Positions 41,294 to 55,825 of a stretch of DNA of 60,889 nucleotides are shown in pieces. The DNA comes from Coprinopsis marcescibilis (Eukaryota; Basidiomycota; Agaricomycetes; Agaricales; Psathyrellaceae), in assembly GCA_004369085.1 (NCBI GenBank), contig ML210293.1, positions 17,585 through 78,473 of the forward strand. Reading direction: 5' to 3'. Below the pieces are notes generated by a model. It was not told the DNA's origin. It saw only the letters and a list, made by a program, of their open reading frames with translations, and did not search any database. The position numbers and the translations under genes were made by a program. Positions within the stretch are counted from its first letter, which is position 1. Each line of letters opens with the position of its first letter.

Positions 41294-41590
41294 GATGGTG
41301 AAGGTTTGCAAGAGAGAGAGAGGGGAACCTAAAAGTTCCGGCCACCGCTGCGTCATTGCTTCCCATCTCCGAAAGTTACAAGAAACAAAACAAATGCATT
41401 TAATCGACAAGAAATGGTATAAAAAACAAAGCATATATGTATGGTATGACGTTCAAGAAATAATAGCAAATACAGTAACAACTAGTGGCAAGAAATCAAT
41501 CATAAAAAGTGTCGTAAGTATTGTCGTGATGGATATGAGAATGCGATGCGTCAATGAGAATGTGTCGTACGGAGCCAAGTAAGTAATCTT

Positions 41591-44500
41591 CTATCTAAAC
41601 GATCCACCGTCAGAGGAAGGAGGTCCGAACAGCCCTGCCTCATCCCGCCTTGGAACCTGGAGAGTGGGTTCAACACTTCCGGGCGATGGTTGCATAGAGG
41701 GATCGGCTATCGAAAATGGTCAGTCAAAACGAAGGAATGCTGAAATAGAAAAAGTCCACTTACGAAGCCAGGCTTGCCATGAGCGGACTTGGGAACGGGG
41801 ACTGAGAGCTACAGGGCGTTGCGGAAGAGCCGTGCGACCGGTGAGGTGTTCATGTATAGAGGCGGCTGCGGGTGGTGGTGCTTGCTGTTGTTGTTGCTGT
41901 TGCTGCTGCTGCTGCCTCTTCTTCTTCTTCTTCACAGGATTGACCGGTCTCCAACCAGGTCGCGCGATAGGAACTTCAGGAGGACCTTCAGGAACGTCCG
42001 GAGGTGGAGGCGGTTGATCACCTGGGGGTCCACCTGGTCCGCCTGGTCCGCCAGGAGCAGGCCGCCTAAAATTACGGGTTAGATTCGCTTTTGTGGAAAG
42101 GGTAAGCGGCAAACTTACCATTCAGGATCAAACTCTCCGCCAGGACCGTATTTGGACTGCATGGTCAACAGGAAACCGATTTCGCTATAAACAATGAGCC
42201 AGGGATCTCCGGAAGCAAAATGAGGCCACGTACTGTTGCAATGCACGCCTGTTTTCCCTCAGTTTGCCGACTTCACCAAGTAACATTCTAACTTCAGTCG
42301 CCAGTGCCTTTGAGAACTCGTTGAGGTACTAGTAAAGACATCTCGTTAAACACGGAAGTGTAGATCAAAAAGGAATAACGTACGCCTTCGACATTGAAAG
42401 GAACTTGCTCCCGAGCAGTAGACTTGACGGCGTTGATAGTCTCCTCTTGATGACGTGCACAATCAGCTCTCCAACCTAGCGTCGGTCGGGGTTAGCAAAA
42501 GTCGAAACAGGCGAAACAAGCTAAATAACGCACTCTCAGAGAACATAGCCAAGAGGTCCTGCTGCTTGGCGGATTGCTGTCGAAGCTCATCAATGACGTC
42601 TTCAAGGTCTATATCAAAATAGTCAGCACCAGAACAAAGATAACACGATTCTTGACAAACCTCTCTTTGTAGCACAAACACCCTTCTCCGCAATAAACTC
42701 CTCTTGCAACTTGTTCACCATATCCCTCAGCTCTTCCCTTTCGATATCCTTCGTCTGCCGACGCCCCAGCTTTTCGACCCATCGATTCTCCATAAGCTCC
42801 CTCTTGTTCTCCAATTCAGAGTGTTGATCCTGGACAAGCTGCGCAATGTCACTAAGCTGCTGCTGTAAAGCTTCATCGCGTTCCGCTCGTTCCTCCCTAT
42901 CTCTCTCCCGATTCGCAGCCTCCTCAGTTGCACGGAACTCCCTCTCGTGGGCCAGCTCGTCCTTGACCTTGACCAACTCGTCCTCCAGATACTTGATCCT
43001 CATATCCCGGTCCTCGAGAAGGCGCTCACGCTCCACGGAGGCGTCCGCAAGCAGTTTTTCACGTTCAGCCGCAGCTTCAGCGCGTTCGAGAGCAAACTCT
43101 TCTCTTTCGAGCCGGAGCGTTTCAAGGATCTCACCGAACTGCTGTGATGCACCAGCGTCAGGAAGGAACAAAGCACTGGTCGGACGGGGTTGAGCCGGCT
43201 CGGCCGGACGTCGGGGTGAGTCTGGACGGATTGGCGGAACTGAGCCTGGCCGTATAGAGTCTGGACGGATAGAGTCTGGACGCATTGACGGAGCTGAATC
43301 TGGATGAAGTGACGGAGCTGTCCTTGTTGAAGGCGAGGATGGTGTGGGAGTGGAAGAGGAGGATAAGGATGGGGATGAGGGGGGAGACGGTGACCCTCCA
43401 ACAGCATGAACAGGCCGAGTAGGAGAAGGCGTCCTCGACGACTCTGAGGGGGGAGCGACAGGCGGAGCAGCGGGAGTGTGAGGAGCGGCGGTAGGTTGCG
43501 GGGCAGCCGGTGCTGTAGGCATTATTGCAGTCAAACGGGTATCGATCTCTCGAAGAATTGCTTCGTGACGTGCCCGCGCTTCTTCATTTCGACGAGTCTC
43601 CTGTTCCAAGAATAGCCGGTCTCGATCCTCTTCGTGTTGCCTAAATTCAAGTTCCCTCAAATCCTCCGCTTCTTGGGCTGCCACAGCGGCATCATGCAAA
43701 CGCTCTGCAACTTGATGCAGCTGTTCCAGACGTTCGTGGTCATCTCCTGCCGGACCGAACGGGAATGGGGTAACGGTAGCGAGTCTGTCGACCGGGGGTG
43801 ATACACGGGGGAAAGGACTTGTGCCTCGATCAGACACCGGAACTGGGATTGGAATTGGGGTTGGGCGAACGGTTGTAAGCGGCGTGCCTGGAGCAGGCGT
43901 AACTGGTCTCGTTGAAGTGGGAGCAGGGATGGGGAGAGGTGCCTCAGAGCTTGCAGTTGTGAGCGGACGTTGCACATGAGTTTCCCGAAGTTCGTGTGTT
44001 GGGACCCGGATCGGTGGGGAAGTAGGAACCTGGATGATGGGACTCGGGCTTCGCCTTCTGTCGTCTTCATATCGCGAAGTACGGGGGTCATAGTCTGTTA
44101 TAGGGTTAGTTTCACTGACTTGCACAAGGATACCGAGAGACTCACCACCTGAAGGTGTTCGTCGATCATATAAAGGAGATCGTCGATCAGACTCAATGCT
44201 GACAATTGTAGGACGAGGAGAACGCGGGCGAGACGGTGAGCGGGGGCGCTGCCGTGAGCGGGAACGGGGCCTAGGAACTGTGACATGGACTTCCAGGGGG
44301 CGACGGTCTGGAGAGCGTTCGACTCGGATGGTTTGTGGGGCACTCGGCGCCAAGGGACGAGGGGTGTGACGTCCCGAAGCGGGAGACCGGATACGCGGAG
44401 ACCTTGAACGAGAGCGAAGCCGAGGAGACATGGAGCGAGAACGAGGAGACCTTGAACGTTGGCGAGGAGACCTGGAACGTTGGCGAGGGGATCGTGGACG

Positions 44501-47500
44501 ACGGCCGATGGGTCTAGGAGATCCCGACGCTGAACGTGACCGTCTTCGTCTTCTGTAGTGAGATCGCTCACGGGATGGAGTACTACTATAAGCAGAGGAG
44601 TCATAAGATCGGCTGGTACGCGGTCGGCGCGGGCGATGAGTTCTTCGACTGCTATCCAAAGAGGATGAACGAGGCATGTGCGTGACAGTGACGGGTCGCG
44701 TAACAGCAGTACCAGTCATGGGCCGCCCTGATGGGGAGAAGACCCTTGGGGGCGAACGATATCCTCTTGGGGAGTCTCCTCGTCGAGACGGATAATAGTC
44801 TCGAGAACGATCCCTGTATTGACCTCCTCTCGGCGAACGGTCCCGTGGGTAATAGCCTCCTCTGGGAGGTGAACGATCTCGTGAATAGTAACCACCCCTG
44901 GGCGGCGAACGGTCTCTCGGATGGTAGCCGGCCCTTGGTGGCGAACGGTCTCTCGGATAGTAGCCACCCCTGGGGGAGCGCGATCGCGAGCGACGTCTTG
45001 GGGATCTGGGTAGAGTTACCGGATGCTGGAGTACAGGTTGAGGTTGTGGCGGTGCCATAACGATGGTGGGCTGTTGAGTTGGTGCAGTGGGCATCATGGT
45101 TGGAAGCTGAGTGATACGGGGACTGCGAGGAGAGCGAGAGCGAGAACGGCGGCGAGGGGACTGGCCCCTTATGGGCTGCAATACTGTAGGTGGATATCCA
45201 GCCATTCCGGGAGGGAATCCACCCATAGTCGGTAGGACTGCTACAGGGGGAGCTGCCTGTAGTTGTGGTTGTGCTTGTGGGGCAGCCGGTACTTGAATAA
45301 TCCTTTCTCGACTGCGGGAGCGGGAGCGGGAGCGTCTGCCACTCTGTGCAGGCACAATTACAGGAGGTTGTCCCATCATAGGCTGTCCCATCATCGGCTG
45401 CATCATGGTAGGGGCCATCGGATACATTGTCGGGGCAGATGGGGCTGGCGGCGCAGTGGGAGCAGTAACAACTATTGGTTGTTGATCGCGGCGAGGACTC
45501 CTGCTCCTGCTCCTGCTCCTTCTCCTGAGACTCGGGGGTCGCTGCTGCATGATGATTGGCGGTTGTCCCATCATAGGCATTCCGGCCATCGTCGGCTGCA
45601 TCATCGTTGGCTGCATCATCGGCGGCATCATCGTCGGTGCTCCCATTGTGGGCTGAGGCTGAATGACGACCTGTGGTTGCTGCGCGGTAGGAGCCATCAT
45701 TGTTGGCGGGTACATCATCTGCGGTCGTGGAGACCGAGAGCGAGAGCGGGAACGCGACCTCCTGCGAGATTCTTGCGTAATGATAACTGGCGCTGTGGGT
45801 GCTGCAGGGGCAGGCGCTGCAGTAGGTTGATACCTTTCTCGCGATCTTGACCTAGACCTCCTCCTGTCTCGGGAACGGGACCTAGACCTTCTTCTGTCCC
45901 GATCTCGAGACCTTGACCTCCTTGATGAAGAACGCGACGGGGCTTGCATAATTACGGGGGGCATTGTTGGCATGTACCCTGTTGGAGGAACTCCCATCAT
46001 TGTCTGTGGTACTCCCATCATCGTCTGTGGGACCCCGACAACTGTCGGCTGCTGCATAGTCGGCGGAACTCCATAGATTGTCGGTGGCGGCATTGACGGC
46101 GCGTACGTCGGCTGCATTTCCACCATGGGCGTCTGTGGCTGCAACATAGGTGTCTGTGGAGGGAACATAGGCGTTTGAGGCCCCATCATCCCTTGTTGTG
46201 GCTGAAGTTGCATTGGAGCCGGTGGTTGTTGCAGAATTATAGTGGGTTGCTGAGGCTGTTGGAATTGAGTTGGCGGTGTTCGACTGCGACTGCGACTGCG
46301 ACTGCGACTACGGCGGCGGCGGCGGCGGGAACGACTGCGACTGCGATCGCTGCTCCTGCTTGAGCTTCTGCTACTGCGACGAGATGGTGAATGGACCGTA
46401 ATATTTATTGGCTGCTGAGGTGGCGCAAGGCCCTGAGGTCCGCCAGGAGTGACCAGTGTGACTGGCTGCATTTGCGGTTGAGGTTCCACTGGGATATGTT
46501 CAAAGTGAACAGACGGCGCAGATGGCACGGGTTGCACAAATTGGGCTCCATCTGGGGACGAGTATCGCACATTAGTTGGCTCGGATCGGTCGAAGGAAGA
46601 GCTTCTTGAGGAGCGGCGGCGGCGCCTCCTGCTATCCCGTCGACTAACTCTGCTTCCTGTCCTTGAAGGATAGTCATCGCGCCGGGACGCTGAAGGATAG
46701 TCGTCGCGTCGCGACGTTCGAGGAGTTCCTGTGCCAGAAGACGCGCTGCTGCTCGACGGGCGATCTATTATATGGGGGATTCCTGGATCAAACCCTGCAG
46801 TTGGCGGACGAACCGGCCGCGGGTCTCCGGTGCTCTGTGGTGACAGATCTGGAACGAAACCTCCTTCCGACTGCACGCGGGATGGAACATGCGACGGTAT
46901 GGTCGGGTGAGGCTGAGCTCCGTAACCACCCATTGTTGGGACGACACCTGGTCCGCCGCCTGTGAACAGGAACGTCGGTGGTTGTGGCTGTTGAGGTATG
47001 ACAGGGCCACCTGGAGGCATGGGGGTGTGGGCGTGCGACGGAGCATGACCAGGGATTACCGGGCCTCCGTGTGGAATTACAGGACCTCCTAGAGGCTGGA
47101 AGCCCATAGGAGGACCCATGGGGGGCATGTGCTGAGGGATTGGCATTTGCATCCCTCCTGGCATAGGCATAGGCCCAGGCATGGTTGGCTGAGGCATCTG
47201 TTGTCCCATTGGTACCACCGTTACCGATGGGGTCTCAGAGTAACTCGAAGATGTACCTTGAAGACAGTGTTACTTGTATAATCCAAACAGACTGAATGCA
47301 ATGACTTACTCGATGGCATATTCCGAAGTTCATCGCGCAATTGATCCACTCTGGCCACAACTCCACGGAGCTCGTTCTGACGATCGAACACGTCTCTCTC
47401 GAGCCACTCGTTCAGACCGCGCATGTATCGCATCAGTTCCCGTTGTTGGTCAACTGTAGCCAACTGAGCAAGGCGGTTTTCCTGAGAAAAATGTGAGTCC

Positions 47501-50500
47501 AGCAAATGGTGACGAGGGATCGTTCACCGTACCCTCAAAATCTCCATCAGAGAGTCAAACAAGGGGATATGAACAGTAGTCTATATTGGGTGAATGAGTT
47601 GGTATCAAGTGTTCCTCGTATTTCAAGCTCCACTCACCGGCCCAGGAGGCATAGGCAAATAAGTCGGTGCTTTAGGAGCAACTTGGGTTGGGGGTGCAGG
47701 TGCAGCGGCAGGTGGTGCATCAGCAAGACGTGTTACCGGGGGCTCTGTTGCAATGGGCGATGGTAGGGGCTACAGAAAGTCAATAAATGTCCTGCCGGCT
47801 GTCCAAACTACCCACCTTCTGCCGTCGAGGTTGAAACGACGGACGCGAGACATACCACGTTTGTGGGATTCTCCCCGTGTCACCTCCCAAATCGCCAGGC
47901 GCTGTGGGTGGCCGTGACTGAGTGTAAAACTTGGAAAGCAATCAGCATCTGTAGACGCCAATTATCGAGAGAAGCTCACTGGATGCACAGGCGGTGGCCC
48001 TGGACCATAATGGAATCTGTCTGGTTGAGGAAACTGAGCTATTGGGGCTTGGCTTGAAGGGGGAACAGCAGGAGCAGGAGGAGGAACAGGAGCAGGAGGA
48101 ACAGGAACACCGAAACGATCTCGCTTCCGGCGTTGGTCGCGAAGAATTTCTTCTGGATCACGGGCGACAGTAGGGTCATGTGTAGGCAGCGGCTGCGAGG
48201 CCTGAATCGACTCGGCCAATGAAGGTTGACGTCGGATCCTGTCCTTTTCTCTTTGGCTTGGCTGCCGCACATGCTCATATTCAGGTTGGGCTGGAGGTTC
48301 AGAGTATGGTCGCGCAGGCAGGGAGTCAATACTGAGAGGACTTTCACTCCTCCTTCTTCGATCGACCGGTGGGTAGAAAGGAATCAGTTGCGGCGGCCCT
48401 TGCACCTGTGGAACATGAGGCAGCCCAGTCCCCAAGTTCAGAATCTCATCCAGCTGCGCCGAAATAGAACGGCCAGTGGCAGCATAAACTGGGATGGGCG
48501 TCACAAGACTGTCGGCAGGGGTCATTCCGCGCAATAGCTGCCGCAAACGGTCGATATCCCGAAGGCGGTCTTGAGAAGTACTGGAATCTGAGAGAGATCC
48601 TTCACTCGGCTCCGAACGTTGTTCGATGATGATTTCAGGAGGTTGGATGGGGGCAGCTCTAGGATGTCCTTGCAATTCAATCACCCCGCGAATCAAATCT
48701 TCGATGCGTCCCATGCGATCCATAAGCTCAGGAGCTCGATCAGGCTGAGGCTGTCGAGACCGAAGGTCGTTAATGAGATCGTTGATTGTATGTTGACCAT
48801 CGCCGAGAGTATCGAGTTTCTTGAGGATATCGTCCAACGGGACTCGCAAGTCCGGCTCGGCTCGTTCGGTCACTGTTGATTGCTCTGAAGGACTGAGAGT
48901 CATCCGCGTGGGTGAGCTGGACGGACTCGACGAAGGGGTGTAATCGTCAGAAAGCTCGGTTGACGATGTTGTGATTGTCGAGGATTGTTGCCACATCTGA
49001 GGAGAGAGGAAAGAGCCCATGCTCTCACGTTCGGCGTCTTCTAAGGACTCATCGTCCGAATGGTGGGAGGACAAATACGACTCGATGCTGCTCGCAGAGC
49101 TAGTCGCTCGGCTAAGCGACACAGAGCCCATGTCTCGAGGACCAAGAGGTCGCAATGAAGAAATGATGCTGCTTCCACCAACGCCTGCATCCACCAATTG
49201 GACTGATCGAACTGGTTGGGTAAGAGTCGGAACTCGGAATGGAGGTATGACCTGCATTGCAGGACGAGCCGCTGGGGACGAAGGTCGATGCAAAAATTCG
49301 GATAGGCCTTGAAGTTCATCTTGGAGAGCTCGGATGTTGTCGACAATGTCGCGGTTTTCCAGTCCACGCTGACCATCGTATCTCCGGACTTCATCCATAA
49401 GCCTGTTGATGTCTTCACTGATGTCCTGCTCGGACACCGAGGTGCTCTCGGACTGAATTGTGCGAAGACTAGATTTATCTGTTTCTCCCCCGCCATGCGG
49501 TGTCGTAATGCTAAGGATCGCCGACGCTGTAGGAGTCGCGAGCAACTGACTTCTGCTTGGTGTCGGTGTCAGTGATTGCTGTGAAATATATAAGTCGACG
49601 AATTCAGATACAAGTACAAGGAAGCTTACAGCTTGTGTTTCTGGTGAAGGAAGCAAGGACGGGATCGTCGAAATATCATCTTCCGCAATGTGGCGGTCAA
49701 TCTCAGTCCCTTCGTTTTCCTGTGGTAGCTCCGGAAGGCTTGGTTCAGAAATGAACGAGCTGATCGATGATTGTGGGCTGCTGGAGAGCGTGCTCGGGGT
49801 CACAGAACTGAACCAGGACAAAGTGCTGGGCGTCCGGGCATCCGTCGCAGAATCTATTGACTCGGGCAGAGCAGGCACTGGGGTCAAAGGAGGCAGACTT
49901 CGGAGTGCCTGAACAGACGAGAGAGCCGATGGCGACGGCGGTATGGTGCTCATTCTGCCGACGGAAGATGGTGAACCACTGGGACGCAGGAAAGAAGTCT
50001 CGAAGGACTGGTCAATGCCCTCGTGTAGAGCCAGCGACAGAAGTGAAGGAGAGGGCTGCAAGATGGAAGAGTCATAAGATCGATTGGTAGTTCCTGACCA
50101 GTTCTGAGGACTAAGAGGAGGGAGGCTTGAAGACGAATCTGTCATAACAGATGGAGACACGGTTGAAGACATCGTCGAATGCGAGGCAGATGACACAGAG
50201 ACCGGGGTGACAACCGACAAGGAACGCGAAGTGATTGACGGTTGTGGAGTCGCAGCAGCAGGAGCTGGTCTTGCAGAAGCAACGCTGGGAGCGATGCTCA
50301 ACGATGTCGGTGTCAAGACTGACGTCGACATCGAACTGCTCGATGTGATTGAAGGAGGGAGGGTGGACACTAGGCTGATGTGCTCCTCGGTTTCCTCCTC
50401 AGGTAGTTCCTCAGGCTCTGGTTCGGGTAAGACGATATCTGATAATGACCTTGGCGTGGATGCGATTGATGGAGTTGAAATGTGGGGTCGTAATTCCGCA

Positions 50501-53500
50501 ACAGAAACATCTGGCGTTACACTTGGTTCCGTCGCAAGCTCTTCAGGCTCAGGGGTTATGGCGAGGCTCGATGGGGTCCGGACACTTGCGCTTTCAACCG
50601 TGATTGGCAAAGGGCTTGGGGGCTCCGACACACTGCGCTCGGACAAGGCTGGTTCTGACCAAGTACGCACAGAGGGTGGGAGTGGGATCTCTTCAGGGGG
50701 GAGGTCAGACACGAGAGAAGGCGAGCTTATCGAGGAGGATTTGGTCGAAGATTTCGCCATAACCAAAGAGGGCGACCTCATAACAGACGGTGACTTGGCA
50801 GGTGAAGCAGTCGACATCTCGAGCACAGGTGTCGGGATCGCGCTAGTCTGTGGTTGGAAATCCAAGGGGAGCGATAGAGAAGACAATGTCGGGGTGCTAG
50901 CCTCGGATGGAATGTCATCAATCTCGCTTGGCCAAAGCTGAGCGGTTCCGAACGTCGAAGGGGGTTCCACCTTGATTTCAGATGCGGTCTTGTAAGACGA
51001 CACAGCGGACGCAGTCTTGAAGCTAGGAATCGACGAAAGACTGGCAAATGAACGGATGCTTGCGACTTCCGAAGTACGCCCAGAAATTGTCAAACCATCT
51101 TCGCTCTGTGCCTGCAGCTTGAACTTTTCGTAGTCAGTCATGGGTTGAATCGTTTTGGTCGGGAGAGGTACGGAAAGCAACGGGGTTACTGTGGCCTCCG
51201 TCGCGGTTGTATCAGGGGTGAACTGTCGTGCAGTAAAGTCCGAAGACATGCAGATGTCGTACCCAGTTTCGCTCGAAGAGATCGCTGTCCTCTCAATCCC
51301 TCTGACGACGTCTCTCCTAGAATCCCTCCTGACATCCCTGCGTGTCAGTGTATCACTTGACGAGTCTCCTCCAGTGTACGTTTCGCTGTAGCTTGGAGTT
51401 TCACTGCCCGAATAGCTTCGAGTGTAGCTTGCGGTTCCACTACCGCTGTAGCTTCCGCTGTATACTCCTTCCGTCCCAGAGCCCGAGTAACTTCCGCTAG
51501 TCCTTGTTCCAGATCCATCGCGACCGTCAAGACTTGGAATGCTGTCCGAGAACGAGCTGGCATCCCGCGATAAGTAGCTACCACTGGGTGTATAGCTTCC
51601 ACTCCCCGATAGCTCGCTCGCAACACGGCTAGACCCTCCACTCCTACTGTTCGACAGGTTGCTGGCACTCAGGTAACTTCCGCTGCCAACCTCGCTGTTC
51701 TCTTTGTCCGACGACGCATCACTAATGGTGCTTCCGATTCCAGACTGGGAACCGGAGTGTGCCCGTCCTGGACGCCTCCTAACTTCTCGAGTTCGCGAAA
51801 GACTTGAAGGCGAGAGACCGGTAAAGGTGGGCGATGCGTCCTGGTTGCCGCTGAGGTAGGTGTCATCTGTATCGCGAATCGAGCTACTTTGGCTGTCAGG
51901 GGTGTAGGTGTATGTCGAAGTCGAGGTCGAGCCACCAGCAGGGGTGAACGTGCCCGTGTAAGTATTTGACGGAGTCTCAAGCCAACTCCTGGTGTCCCCT
52001 TCGTCAGGTGAGAAGTAGGTCGACGAAACATTCGAATGCGTTCCGCTGATGTCACTCCCTGTGCTTCTGGTTTCACTGCCACTATAAAAAACGTCTTCGT
52101 CACTCCTCTGGGAAACTTTTGACTCCCTCTTCCAAGCATCATCCAGATCCAAATCACCAACACTACCACTGCGACGGCTTCTCCTTACCCTGCCCGGTGT
52201 GATAACACGACTATCATCTCCCGAGTAGCTGTAGCCCTCATCTCCGTCTGAACGAATAACTGTATCGTCAACCGTCCTGGTGAAATGGGAAGAGATCAGC
52301 GAGGATCTCCTCGACAAGTCCGAGCGAGCAAAGGAGCCAGTGGGAGACGAAGACCCGTAGGAGTCCATGTCAGGAATCGTTGATAAAGGCGGGACAAATC
52401 GGGTTGAACGGGACCCTGTGCCGCTCGACGCCGTCGAAGAGCGAGATACAGAGGAAGAGATCGATGTGATAGTTCGAATTGAGCTTGTCGGCGACCGAGT
52501 GATGGAAGGGGTGGTCTCGGGACGACTGACGGCCTCCCTACAGAAACAAGTCAGACTGATATTCTCTGGGAACAATGGAATCTCTTACCAAATTCGATTT
52601 ACCCATTTGCTTCTTTCACCGAGGCTTTCTGCAGCCAACCTCTCAACACCATCAGCGTACACCATCTGGAACGGAACCAGAACGTCCATCAACGGGGCTT
52701 CATCTCGACCGTCTCTCCTCGAATCATCCATCTGCAACCTTGCGGCCACAGTTCCAACGTCATCTCGAGCACTAGGGTGGTTGGGGCTAGGCACGCTCAC
52801 AACACTCGTGCAGTTAGCAAGGTCCAGGGCCACGATTCCCCGTCCTCCTCCGGTAGAGAGCCAAGACAGGAGCAACATGTGCGGGTAGAGCAGGGCTTGG
52901 CAACGTTGCCAACGATAAGGTGGGGCTGCGTGGACATTTAGGTACCAAAGCAAGCCAATGTGCAAAGGCTGAAGGAAAGGTCAGCATTGTAGCAAACGGA
53001 GATACACAGACACTTACTGCCTCATCACTTTGAGTGTATGAGCTGAACTGGCTCAAGTCAAATCCAGGTGGAAGAATACCACTCTTTCCACTCCGGATGC
53101 TCGCCCGACTATCCCTCTGGGTACCACTTCCACTACCGCTGCTTCCCATCGAGTTTCCAAATCCAGTAGAAGGGCTGGTATAGCTCCCCTCTCCTCCAAG
53201 GCTCTCTCGTTCTCTTAGCAACTGCCCTGCACGCTGCATTCTCCTCCTAATCCCGACAAGGCCTTTATCGTCATAATCGATATCGTCGCTGTGACCTCGA
53301 CTATCGGCGGGGGTCGTCTTCGTTGGCGACTTCTCTGGGGAATCTTGTCGAGTTCCCGTCTTTGCCGCAGCACCGGGACTGCGCTCCTTCCAAGCAGCGA
53401 CGATGTTCCTAACGCTTGTGAGAGGAGACCGAGGACTTGCTTGCTGTGGTCTTCGCAGTGTTGTGTTGATGGGAGTGACAGGTCCCGCAGTTGTATTGGA

Positions 53501-54717
53501 TTCGGTGGCGCGCATCGGCGTCCAAGATGAGTATGTGGGAGTCATGGTGGTTATCGTCGCTCCAGTATCCTCGGAATAGAGAGGTGTTCCAGTGGTTCTG
53601 GTGTCATATGTTCTGGTGTCCGTGAGCGTCTGGCTTCCCAGGGTGCTGTACGGTGTCTGGCTTTGGGTGTACGGAGTGGACTGCGAAAACTCCGTGGTCG
53701 CGTCGTCTACTTCGCTGTCGGTGTACGTTCGAGTCCCAGTCGCGGTATATGGCCGACTTGGTGGGCTGAACACTGTTGACATGGTCTGCCTTGTTTCGGA
53801 ACGGGAACCTATATATGACCCATAAGAGGAAGTGGTGGTGGACGTGGCAGATTTGGTTGGGGATGCCGAGCGCGGTCCATAGCGAGGGCTTTCTGGGCGA
53901 TATCCTGGCGTTGATGAGGAGCGGTTATGGCCAGAGGGACTGGATGTGGTTTGCGTTCGGGATTCGAAAATAGAAATGAGCTCGTTGGCTCTGCCCTGGG
54001 GAGGCAACGTCCTGTCGCCACTTGGATCAGTTGCACCTCTCGAATGGCGAGCTGGGTTGGAGGATCCCAGTCCAACCATGGCGCCGCCGAGCCCTAGGAG
54101 GGCCGACCGCCTCAAATGGTCTGGTGTATGGGCCGAGAGTCGATTTGCTGCCGAGTATGCCCCAGAGTTGGGGCGCGATGCTTCTTCTGTGCGTTCCGTG
54201 ATACGGCTGAGACGTGCTGGCGCCGCGTAGCCACCGGGGGGTGATGTGAGTGCTGAATATCCTGGGCTCGTCGAATAGTGGGGCAAATTCACAAAAGACG
54301 GGGAGCCAGTGTATGAGGTGTATGACCCTGAGCGGGAGTCTGACCACTCAGTGCGCCCATTTTCGGTGTCGTCGAAAGTATCTTCAAAAGTAGAAAGCGT
54401 TTCTTGTATCTCATCGATCGAGTTGTCGTCGATGTAGTCTTCTTCGCGACTGTCGGCGCTTGGTGGGGTTGGGGAAACCATGATGCGCCTCATGGAGTCG
54501 TCAATATCCGAGTCAGAAGAATGGCGCTGAGAACCTGTCCCTAAAGTACCAAAGACCCGTATAAGTCAACAAAACACGTAGAAAACGGTAGAAACTTGCC
54601 AGACGAGTAGGAATAGCGCGATGGTGAGAGTGGGGGGTTTATATCGGAAGGAGTTGAAATTCCTGGGGTCGTTGACCCGTATCTAGGCGACCAGGGCCCA
54701 GACGATAGTGTTGACAT
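41591..54717 (-). CDS. Giant PH-domain protein (about 4,000 aa) with long disordered S/T- and RS-rich tracts
   Basis: One reading path runs from ATG 54717 to TAG 41591. Checked junctions: 54600/54540 (GC donor), 53018/52968, 52589/52537, 47980 onwards through four short exons to an exon starting near 47,265, all in phase. A PH domain is at 52968-52540: LHIGLLWYLNVHAAPPYRWQ, then YPHMLLLSW and GGGRGIVALDLANC, ending ESLGERSKWVNRIW. Before and after are S/T-rich stretches with SGSGT repeats (exon of 4,558 bp). After a coiled coil (QQRELMRYMRGLNEWLERDV) come 1,500 residues of Pro/Met/Gln-rich and RS-rich sequence. A long coiled coil and a polyQ/Pro tail finish it. Similar proteins are often named proteophosphoglycan-like; location and role are unknown. 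Confidence 0.8.
41880..41935. repeat. CAG/CAA microsatellite (polyQ) and AAG tract in the giant gene
   Basis: On the plus strand a run of TTG/CTG triplets is followed by CTTCTTCTTC. On the minus coding strand this is five to six Lys codons, then Arg, then about eleven Gln codons and APPP. Confidence 0.9.
44745..44990. repeat. In-frame tandem repeat in the giant gene (RDRSPPRGGYYP unit)
   Basis: On the minus strand the unit PRDRSPPRGGYY, with small variations (GYH, YYS, last unit shortened), is repeated about five times, 36 bp per unit. It is embedded in an RS-rich context. Confidence 0.85.
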
Positions 54718-54984
54718 AGTCTGTGTGTCGAATAGATGTCCTTTATATCTTGAGGACGAAGGGCATAGTTCTTGGGGATTTGCGAGACAAGTGTTGTCGA
54801 CGACGTTAACAATTGCCAGAACAAGACGATCAACAGTGACAACTTTAGGGCAGGTCATTCCGTGCCAACAGACGCGTCGCGACATGTGACTGAGCACAGC
54901 CACCCTTGTTACTAATAAACTGCTGTATGCGGGAGCACGCGCCAGAACTGACTCGAGTTCTCTCTCACATACCACCACATCAAC
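54718..54984. promoter_or_regulatory. Divergent intergenic region, giant gene / RBX1
   Basis: Only 267 bp lie between the two divergent start codons. A CGACGACG stretch and several CA/TG-rich stretches are present, but no motif can be assigned to a known factor. Confidence 0.5.
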
Positions 54985-55684
<700 letters not shown>

Positions 55685-55825
55685 TGAATCCTGTTCTTCG
55701 CGTTTCCTGCCTGGTGTGAGGCTTTGAACGAATGGGTCCCGCCCAGTACCAAGTACTATGTCTTGATGTTGTTATCGGCTTTTGCCGTGGTCATGAATCG
55801 CCGTGGAGTTTACCCATCGCCAAAC

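Noticed and set aside
45263..45850. Plus-strand 195-aa frame and other long frames opposite the giant gene
   Set aside because: Repetitive antisense translations of RS- and Pro-rich coding sequence; no start context or introns, and codon usage is poor.
50207..50941. Plus-strand 244-aa frame opposite the giant gene
   Set aside because: Antisense shadow of S/T/P-rich coding sequence; low-complexity Gly/Ser/Asp composition.
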